The translations under genes and the position numbers were made by a program. DNA of 64,000 bases from Apostichopus japonicus (lineage: Eukaryota > Echinodermata > Holothuroidea > Aspidochirotida > Stichopodidae), in contig NC_092580.1 in NCBI RefSeq assembly GCF_037975245.1, positions 5,742,501-5,806,500 on the forward strand, written 5' to 3'. Positions within the stretch are counted from its first letter, which is position 1, and each line of letters opens with the position of its first letter. Below the pieces are notes generated by a model, which saw nothing but the letters and a program-made list of their open reading frames with translations, did not search any database and was not told where the DNA came from. Below, piece after piece: positions 59,801-64,000 of the stretch.

Positions 59801-62800
59801 ATATTTAGCATATTTAATATTTGTTGGTTGAGTAAGGATTGGGGGGGGGGAAGAAGGAACAATTGAAGTCAGATATGCATAATAAAATAGTTATGGAATT
59901 CCAAATGAATAATTGGAATGCAAAGTGCAAGGTAACAGATCAATGAAGTTGTAGTCCAAACTAATACTTACCAGCATGTCATTTTCCCATATATGTAATA
60001 AGCTAAATCTGTTAGTTGTTTGTCAATCTTTGTGAATTGAACACTAATAGTCAAAGCACAATGGGAGGATACCTCAGATCAAATCAAGTACACTATGTTG
60101 AACTAGAAGCATGTTCATTCATGGAAAGCTGTAACATCAATTCAACCTATACTAGTAGAAACAGATAATACCTCCTATGAAAACTTGCATCGAGATATGC
60201 AGACTTTAGTTCCATGCGTTTTCATAGTCATCTGTCTTGTAAATTTATTCAGCTTTTGTAAAATCCAGCAAAAAGTAGTTCTTTGATGGTAACTAAACTG
60301 AAGTTGTAGGTACTTGCCAAGCCATTAACATATTAATTTGATTTATAATCTGTTTTGTTTGTTTGCAAAATTTCTGTAGTGATGTGCAACAATTTTGCTC
60401 TCGTGTTTGTGTTATCAGAGTTTAAAAGATAGTTTGTTTGCAGTGGACAAGTTACAATTATTTTGCAATGTTTACTGCAACCTGAGAATTTCTATACTTT
60501 AAAATTCATTTGACACAGAAAGCTAAAAGAAGTTCCTATCTGTTTACCCTCAATTTCCAAAGAATATTCCCTGTCAGCCCAAGTCCACTTTAAATATCGT
60601 ACCCCTGCATCACAAGTCCTACCCTGTTCAGTGCTGGTTTCGAAGGAGTTTTCCTCGTACGTTGGAGGACCTGTTCTTAAAATGAATTTGTTCAAATGGT
60701 AAATTTGGTGGTTGAAAACATAAGGCCTATATGACACCACCTGAATGTGCCATTGCAGTGCCTTTGGTTTGACATGCCCCACATTAATGTACATAAAATC
60801 CAGACATCACCTACTGTGACAAGTTTCAAGAAACTTGCATAACCTGCACAAAATGGTTTCCGTCCAACCAGCTGGAGATACAGAGGATTGAAACTTTGTT
60901 AAGTTTTGAAGAAATATAATATATTCAGATATGCAAGGCAGGAGATCAGGGACCAAAATCTATTGTCCCAAACACTTCCATCTACCTCCCCCCCCCCTTC
61001 TGTGTTTCCCTGAGATCTTCCTTTTAATCTCTGAGCCTCTATTTTGTTCAATCCCTTCCTGCCACCCATTTCCCCAAAATGGACATCATTGCACCTCACA
61101 TACCTTCCCAACCTTCCCAGGTACATCCCAATTTTTTTTCTTTCCTATGTGGTTTAAAATGTTACCATATTACAGCCCACTGTACTTGGACTGTCCCCCT
61201 TGAAGCATGTGGTAAGCACATATGTGCACTCATGGCAAGTTGAAAGAAAACCTTACACATAGCATGCAAATGGGGAGTGAACATTATAAAACCAACACAG
61301 ACTAGACTTTGGTATAACTGTTGCCAAATGAGTCGTAAAAGCACTCCACAGATTGATAGCTTTCGTGAGAATATAATGCTCAGGCTTTCTGCATCATAGT
61401 TTCTACAAATTCATTTTAATTTAAATGATATTGTTAACATTGTCAAGTTTGTGTAGGATGCAGATTTGGTAAGCCACTCTCCTGTCAGACAACCTCAAAG
61501 AAAGGAAACTTCAGTCATGTGAAGCACAATTTAATCTTCTTGAACAATTGTCCATCTGTTAATATTAAACCCTACCTTCACCACAAGTCCTACGTACTCC
61601 CTCTACTGATAGATTTACCCTATCACTACCCCTGTAGCTTTATCTCGGTGATACCAATCGTTCCCTTAAATGTTTCTATTCCTTGTCAGCCACCCCTAGT
61701 GGATTACAAGACCTATCCCTTAATGTTATGTTTTGTCAATATGAAACTGTCATGAATGTTATACAAGACAGAGGACATCTGTTACTCTCAGATGAATTGG
61801 CATGGCACTGGCTTTCCCAATATTTGTGACTGTGTTCTTGTACTGCTAAGCATGTTTTTATTTGCCCCACGCCCTAAATCCAACTGCGGAAGGGTCCCCT
61901 CGTTGACTCACATATTTGTCAAGAATCTGTCGTGTTTGTCTGTTGACCTCTAATGGAAACGTTGACGTACTTTGTGTTGAGAAGACCTTTGTCCATCGAT
62001 GTTATACCTTGCATCTTGTTGCTTGTAACCTTTCCTGACTTAACTCAATGGTGGCATGGTAAGTAATCCTTTTATATTTTACAACATAATATTATGCACC
62101 ACAAGTTCTCTCATTAATAAAGAAAATGTATGCCATTGGTGCACTCTCCAATCCTTTCCATGGGCAGCAATATTCTGATAAGTTTTAACTTAGATTTATA
62201 AATCTATAGTTGTAACATTGGTCAAAGTTAAACCTCAGAATCAAGAAAATGAAATGAGCGTTTAAGAACAATTGAAGATTGATAAACATTTTTGTTGGAA
62301 AAAGTGGTTGAATACACTACACAACATCTAAGGTTGTTTGTAGAAGTGGAACAGCAAGTTTTTCCACTAAGGAAGAGTGCTAACTCTGTTCTTGCATCAT
62401 TGTTTGACATTATGGAAAACTGTTCTGATGGGGTTTTTTCACTCCTTGTTCATTTCACAGAAGAAAGTGTTTCAAAGAACAATGTGCAGAACGTGACCAA
62501 ACATGTAGGTCACTTCCGGGCACAATCTCTTACCGTTTCATCAGCATAGACACTGGTTTCCCTGTACCCGTAGAGGTCTTCAAGGAATCCATTACTCCAG
62601 ATCCTCGCTACCAATACCAATTCAAACTAACCAAAGGAAAGGCCAAGTTCTTCAGTCTAGTCACCGGCGAGAACATGGGAACGATCAAGATCATGCGAGC
62701 TATCGAAGGACCCCGATCCTTCGAGCTCAGATTGGAGTTACGAGTCATCAGAGATGGTGACGTGTTTGCTAAATATGTGACAATAATATATCTGCATATA

Positions 62801-62821
62801 GAGGAGGATGTGTTTGGATAA
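32789..62821 (+). CDS. FBLN1: Fibulin-1-like extracellular matrix protein, complete, 16 exons
   Basis: Secreted calcium-binding matrix glycoprotein of elastic fibres and basement membranes. Exons: 32789-32861, 36630-36895, 38990-39122, 45785-45910, 47750-47887, 48651-48797, 49944-50087, 50713-50853, 51514-51654, 54190-54321, 55301-55429, 56476-56610, 57286-57417, 58230-58352, 59316-59439, 62461-62821. They total 2445 nt (814 residues plus TAA), all GT-AG. Layout: signal peptide 1-24; three anaphylatoxin-like modules about 30-157 with CC pairs; twelve EGF modules about 158-697, ten opening with D-[IV]-[DN]-E-C; fibulin C-terminal module about 700-814. Exons 2-14 are flanked by phase-1 introns, so modules can be lost or gained in frame. 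The start is the only Met leading a hydrophobic segment. Human FBLN1 has nine EGFs and about 700 residues. Fibulin-2 has eleven EGFs but an extra N-terminal domain absent here, and hemicentin lacks anaphylatoxin modules. Confidence 0.95.
32862..36629 (+). other. Fibulin intron 1
   Basis: 3.8 kb. It contains the SINE-like element at 33516 and otherwise unremarkable AT-rich DNA. The phrase GGCCTAGGC recurs near 33080 and 33160. No nested gene was recognised. Confidence 0.6.
33516..33690 (+). mobile_element. tRNA-derived SINE-like element or tRNA relic
   Basis: The head (33516-33586, 71 nt) has an A box TAGCTCAGTGGTTA and a B box AGTTCGAGTCA, spaced as in pol III tRNA genes. GGAGTG at its 5' end pairs with CACTCC at its 3' end. 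The T stem and anticodon stem are not well formed, so it is not a functional tRNA. The following 100 bp includes ATCATGGACGTTAAATATGA, resembling SINE bodies of marine invertebrates. The right edge is a guess. Confidence 0.45.
36630..36895 (+). CDS. FBLN1: Fibulin exon 2 (anaphylatoxin modules 1-2)
   Basis: 266 nt, acceptor TTTCCAG, donor GTTGGT at 36896. Codons 25-113 hold [11 protein letters not shown], a Cys, then [27 protein letters not shown] and ETCNSY. The spacing CC-x-C-x-C-x-CC is that of fibulin anaphylatoxin modules (human has RMVQEQCCHSQ at the matching place). Confidence 0.93.
37845..38480. repeat. 53-bp satellite, 12 exact-length copies (fibulin intron 2)
   Basis: Unit TACCAAGTACTTACAGCCTC followed by ATAATGAATTCTGTTATAAC and CGATCCCTGACTC. 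636 bp equals 12 x 53 with only point differences (e.g. GAATTC/GAGTTC, CTCA/CTTA, AACC/AATC) and no net length change. Each unit carries an acceptor-like ACTTACAG. It is 0.5 kb before exon 3. Confidence 0.95.
38990..39122 (+). CDS. FBLN1: Fibulin exon 3 (anaphylatoxin module 3)
   Basis: 133 nt, acceptor ATTCTAG, donor GTAGGT at 39123. It encodes [20 protein letters not shown], then [19 protein letters not shown], matching human CCHCCLLG...CGQVFRACCVK in cysteine order. No acidic linker precedes the first EGF, unlike human. Confidence 0.94.
41354..41394 (+). other. G-quadruplex-type G-rich tract
   Basis: Six runs of three or more G (GGG, GGGG, GGG, GGGG, GGG, GGG/GGGG) separated by 1-6 nt loops on the transcribed-sense strand of fibulin intron 3; fits the G3+N1-7 quadruplex pattern. 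Confidence 0.55.
43032..43230. repeat. 41-50 bp tandem repeat, 4 copies
   Basis: Units marked by TGTATGGCAGTTGTCGCT begin at 43063, 43104, 43154 and, diverged, 43204; periods 41, 50, 50. Each has CTATGGCAGCT and a GTAAG-like word. The minus-strand frames over it (42901-43496, [12 protein letters not shown]-type repeats) are translations of the array. Confidence 0.85.
44802..44850. repeat. TA microsatellite followed by CATA repeats
   Basis: About 17 TA units then three CATA units. Minus-strand frames with Tyr-Ile runs here are artefacts. Confidence 0.92.
45785..45910 (+). CDS. FBLN1: Fibulin exon 4 (EGF 1)
   Basis: 126 nt, acceptor TTGCAG, donor GTAGGC at 45911. It starts [12 protein letters not shown], has [10 protein letters not shown] (calcium/hydroxylation consensus C-x-N-x4-F-x-C) and six cysteines. 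It stands 6.7 kb from exon 3 and is too short to appear as a long open frame. Confidence 0.92.
46206..46420. repeat. 53-56 bp tandem repeat, 4 copies (fibulin intron 4)
   Basis: Units start at 46206, 46259, 46312 and 46368. Core TTACATCAACACACAGCCTA then CACAGGTGAACTACCATTTG. The third unit has 3 extra bases. The first three are almost identical, so the array is recent. Unit length equals the intron 2 satellite, but the sequences are not clearly related. Confidence 0.92.
47750..47887 (+). CDS. FBLN1: Fibulin exon 5 (EGF 2, atypical)
   Basis: 138 nt, acceptor TTTACAG, donor GTGAGT at 47888. It encodes [19 protein letters not shown], then [20 protein letters not shown]. Six cysteines, but no leading D-x-[DN]-E-C and no C-x-[DN] hydroxylation site, so probably non-calcium-binding. 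Confidence 0.9.
48651..48797 (+). CDS. FBLN1: Fibulin exon 6 (cbEGF 3)
   Basis: 147 nt, acceptor CTATTAG, donor GTGATT at 48798. It encodes [22 protein letters not shown] and a long fifth-cysteine loop [11 protein letters not shown]. This loop style, with 9-10 residues between Cys4 and Cys5, is typical of the middle EGFs of fibulin-1. Confidence 0.93.
49944..50087 (+). CDS. FBLN1: Fibulin exon 7 (cbEGF 4)
   Basis: 144 nt, acceptor TTTGCAG, donor GTACTC at 50088. [22 protein letters not shown] and [14 protein letters not shown]; six cysteines. The RGLRYN motif resembles exon 6, suggesting tandem module duplication. Confidence 0.93.
50713..50853 (+). CDS. FBLN1: Fibulin exon 8 (cbEGF 5)
   Basis: 141 nt, acceptor TTTACAG, donor GTGAGT at 50854. 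[40 protein letters not shown]; six cysteines with the calcium-binding consensus. Confidence 0.93.
51230..52018 (+). other. Cluster of G-rich, quadruplex-type tracts around fibulin exon 9
   Basis: Sense-strand G tracts at 51230-51266 (intron 8), 51725-51746 and 51987-52018 (intron 9), plus a GGTGGTGGAGGAGGAGG run near 51780. All satisfy or nearly satisfy four runs of three Gs. They flank exon 9 on both sides. Confidence 0.5.
51514..51654 (+). CDS. FBLN1: Fibulin exon 9 (cbEGF 6)
   Basis: 141 nt, acceptor AAATCAG, donor GTATGG at 51655. [44 protein letters not shown]; six cysteines. CGTGYxL also occurs in a human FBLN1 EGF. Confidence 0.93.
52525..52830. repeat. 76-79 bp tandem repeat, about 4 copies (fibulin intron 9)
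   Basis: ACAAGCTGTAYRGCTYAAAG begins at 52570, 52646 and 52725, with a diverged copy at 52801 and a half unit before 52570. Each unit also has GTGGTTGCRC, TTTTGTCATGGTYAGT and a T run. Confidence 0.88.
54190..54321 (+). CDS. FBLN1: Fibulin exon 10 (cbEGF 7)
   Basis: 132 nt, acceptor CTTACAG, donor GTACTC at 54322. [38 protein letters not shown]; six cysteines. His replaces the usual aromatic residue of the C-x-N-x4-[FY]-x-C site. Confidence 0.92.
   Translation, partial: TSMNVSKDCTDANVIRDVSTNQAVTCVKTASLDTEWTSGMNAQ
55301..55429 (+). CDS. FBLN1: Fibulin exon 11 (cbEGF 8)
   Basis: 129 nt, acceptor TGGCAG, donor GTAGGA at 55430. [32 protein letters not shown]; six cysteines in normal spacing. 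Confidence 0.93.
55790..56475. repeat. Array of decayed exon-12-like units (about 110 bp, 6 copies plus the real exon)
   Basis: Exon-start equivalents lie at 55818, 55926, 56037, 56153, 56262 and 56363, then exon 12 at 56476 (spacings 108, 111, 116, 109, 101, 113). Unit phrase ATATYGATGAATGAAGCC then CTGATGGCTCCAGTCTGTAC; exon 12 reads ATATTGATGAGTGCAATCC then GATGATGGCTCCAGTCCATGC. Homology extends upstream into the intron (AAACCGAAGTAACATGT shared). Copies 1-5 have TGA where exon 12 has its first Cys codon. An AG acceptor survives in copy 1 (GAAG) and copy 6 (TTTAG). The minus-strand frames over this region (55726-56082, 56232-56528) are repeat translations. Confidence 0.9.
56476..56610 (+). 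CDS. FBLN1: Fibulin exon 12 (cbEGF 9)
   Basis: 135 nt, acceptor TTTTGTAG, donor GTGAGT at 56611. [24 protein letters not shown], six cysteines. Its acceptor and first 40 or so coding bases are homologous to six decayed repeat units immediately upstream (from about 55790), of which it is the only intact copy. Confidence 0.93.
56655..56721. repeat. Cluster of palindromes in fibulin intron 12
   Basis: A perfect 20-bp palindrome, AAGCTTAAATATTTAAGCTT, at 56666-56685. Then ATAGTATATA (56693-56702) is mirrored by TATATACTAT (56711-56720) around an 8-nt loop. Could extrude as hairpins; may be a MITE remnant. Confidence 0.7.
57286..57417 (+). CDS. FBLN1: Fibulin exon 13 (cbEGF 10)
   Basis: 132 nt, acceptor TTTCTAG, donor GTAACA at 57418. 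[30 protein letters not shown]; six cysteines. As in exon 10, His stands at the aromatic consensus position. Confidence 0.93.
58230..58352 (+). CDS. FBLN1: Fibulin exon 14 (cbEGF 11)
   Basis: 123 nt, acceptor GCTTCAG, donor GTAATG at 58353. [38 protein letters not shown]; six cysteines, compact form like the late vertebrate fibulin-1 EGFs (CENTLGSYLC). Confidence 0.93.
59316..59439 (+). CDS. FBLN1: Fibulin exon 15 (cbEGF 12, lacks its last Cys)
   Basis: 124 nt, acceptor CTTTAG, donor GTAAGT at 59440, ending in phase 2, the only gene-internal change of phase after exon 1. [30 protein letters not shown]. The sixth cysteine comes from exon 16. Human FBLN1 has the same arrangement (CFNIQGGFRC, CPENYRR). 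Reading past the donor gives a stop at once (TCG TAA). Confidence 0.93.
59440..62460 (+). other. Fibulin intron 15
   Basis: 3.0 kb. I searched for a second alternative C-terminal exon like the C/D forms of vertebrate FBLN1 and did not recognise one. A small AG...GT interval at 61174-61212 has the wrong end phase for joining exon 16. Frames at 61519-61953 carry no fibulin features. Confidence 0.5.
62461..62821 (+). CDS. FBLN1: Fibulin exon 16 (C-terminal fibulin module and stop)
   Basis: 361 nt, acceptor TTTCACAG, stop TAA at 62819-62821. It starts [15 protein letters not shown], then [47 protein letters not shown] and [18 protein letters not shown]. This matches the roughly 115-residue fibulin C-terminal module (human RECSKLPLRITYYHLSF opening, FVAKLFIFV close). 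A chance frame at 62292-62549 overlaps out of frame. Confidence 0.95.
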
Positions 62822-62863
62822 TTATCCGTGGTGCTAAGGAACAGTTCTGTCTTAATGTTCTAT

Positions 62864-62869
62864 AATAAA
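62864..62869 (+). terminator. Poly(A) signal for fibulin
   Basis: AATAAA 43 nt after the stop codon, the first canonical hexamer downstream. A 3' UTR this short is unusual for a matrix gene, so later sites may also be used. Confidence 0.5.
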
Positions 62870-64000
62870 CGGGGGAGCCTTGGTTTTGATAAATATGTTA
62901 CAGTAATTATATTTGCATATAGATTGATTATTTGTGTGTGTAACTGTTGTTGGTACATAATAGTTTGAATGGATGTAAACATGGCCATTTTGTATAATAA
63001 CGCAGGCTTCAAAAAGTAAAATACACAGATTCAACCACCAGTTGAATATAGCTTGTCCTGTTTTCTTAGTCATCAAAAGTGAAAGATAATTTTGGAAACT
63101 GAGACTTGTAAAAATGTTAAAACATGTGTTTCATCCAGTTATAACACCTACTCCCTACTGTAAATTGTATGCCAGTCACAGTTGTAATGAACATTTGAAA
63201 TATCTGATTAATGTCTTGGGCTGTTGTTGGATGTTGATGCCTTAAAATATCAATCAAGATAAACCAGAACTTGATTAATGAGTCGTCTCATATTTAATAC
63301 AGTTCATGTCTCAACGGTTTAACCTTTGCACATCAAATCCCACTGATTAACAAAAGGAAAACGTGAATGCTATTTTTGTAATGGATTCAACCAAGATAAC
63401 GTTGATCACACATTCAGTGAAGGTTATTCATTAGCATTGTAGACACTATAAACTGTGTAATTGACTTAATAGTAGTGTAAATACTAAAGAAGATATTTTG
63501 ACTGGGATTCAGCAGCATTCAGGAGAGTAAATCTTCCACAGTGATGTAGACTTTTAAGCAGCCCTCTGGTTTTTGTGAAATCTTCACATCCAATATAAAT
63601 CAGCTGGGACTTTCCTAATTGGACCTGCTCATTAAAGAGAGTCCAGCCCACCATGTCCCTCATATAGCGGTTAATTTTTCTTCACCAGTTAATTCATTTT
63701 TAGATTTATTTAGATGGGGGATAAAACCACATTTGAAAAAAAAGTAATATCTTTTCTTATCATCCTCCCAAACTGGTTGCAGTTCTGCAATGTACCATAC
63801 GTAATTATACTTGCAAACCCATGATTATCTATTAAGTAAATGCTTTTCGAGAAGATAATGAAAGGGAGCACCTTTGAATCATTTAAACAGGGTAAAATTT
63901 CCTGTTTGTTTCTTATTTTTCTTTTGTATAGAGATAAAAGTTTGTTAACAGATGAGAAAAAATAATAATAATATTATTATATTTGCATGTAACTGTTTTT
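62870..64000. other. 3' flank of fibulin
   Basis: No gene seen apart from the short duplicate of coding sequence. AT-rich, ending in an AATAAT-type run near 63962. Confidence 0.5.
62883..62924 (+). repeat. Partial duplicate of the end of the fibulin coding region
   Basis: The stretch resembles 62763-62804 (offset 120): AAATATGTGACAATAATATA versus AAATATGTTACAGTAATTAT, then GCATATAGA in both. Read in the same frame it gives DKYVTVI against AKYVTII. It sits downstream of the stop and of the poly(A) signal. Confidence 0.65.

Noticed and set aside
61174-61212. Possible alternative small exon between fibulin exons 15 and 16
   Set aside because: It has AG and GTAAGC borders, but its phase does not allow joining to exon 16 and it encodes no fibulin-like residues.
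61519-61953. Adjacent + strand frames that might be a fibulin C-type alternative end
   Set aside because: The sequences show neither the cysteine pattern nor the strand motifs of the C-terminal module; no acceptor in phase was convincing.
62292-62549. 85-codon + strand frame before the last fibulin exon
   Set aside because: Overlaps exon 16 in another frame; exon 16 in its own frame matches the fibulin module to a stop codon.

Overview
This window is animal nuclear DNA: AT-rich, with small exons flanked by GT-AG introns, long non-coding stretches, many minisatellites and microsatellites, and no bacterial-type gene packing. Two real protein genes can be reconstructed, both on the + strand. 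Protein character and low GC suggest a marine invertebrate deuterostome, most likely an echinoderm. That placement is inference; the exon models do not depend on it.

Region 1 (1-8626) holds the 3' part of the cohesin ATPase gene SMC1 (SMC1A type). Eleven exons splice in frame into 518 residues plus a stop. They cover the end of the coiled coil and the whole C-terminal ATPase lobe (signature LSGGEKT, Walker B FFVLDEID, switch region). The 5' exons lie left of the window.

Region 2 (8627-32788) is about 24 kb in which I find no gene. It contains a C/T-rich minisatellite (10550-11128), a TA-rich block bracketed by a direct repeat, a 34-bp tandem repeat (15296-15466), a degenerate repeat field (about 19140-19920), a possible regulatory block near 25 kb and a hAT-like terminal-repeat fragment.

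Region 3 (32789-62821) is a complete fibulin-1-type extracellular matrix gene. Sixteen exons join without a frame break (2445 nt, 814 residues). The order is signal peptide, three anaphylatoxin-like modules, twelve EGF modules (one exon each, the last completed by the final exon) and the fibulin C-terminal module. Its introns hold a 12-copy 53-bp satellite, a tRNA-related SINE-like element, several other tandem arrays and G-rich tracts. The most unusual feature is a seven-copy array just upstream of exon 12: its units are decayed copies of that exon's own acceptor and first codons. Region 4 (62822-64000) is the 3' flank, with a poly(A) signal and a partial duplicate of the last coding bases.

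The two genes work in different places: SMC1 in nuclear cohesin, fibulin in secreted matrix. Their adjacency recalls human 22q13.31, where SMC1B and FBLN1 are close neighbours, and suggests an old linkage.
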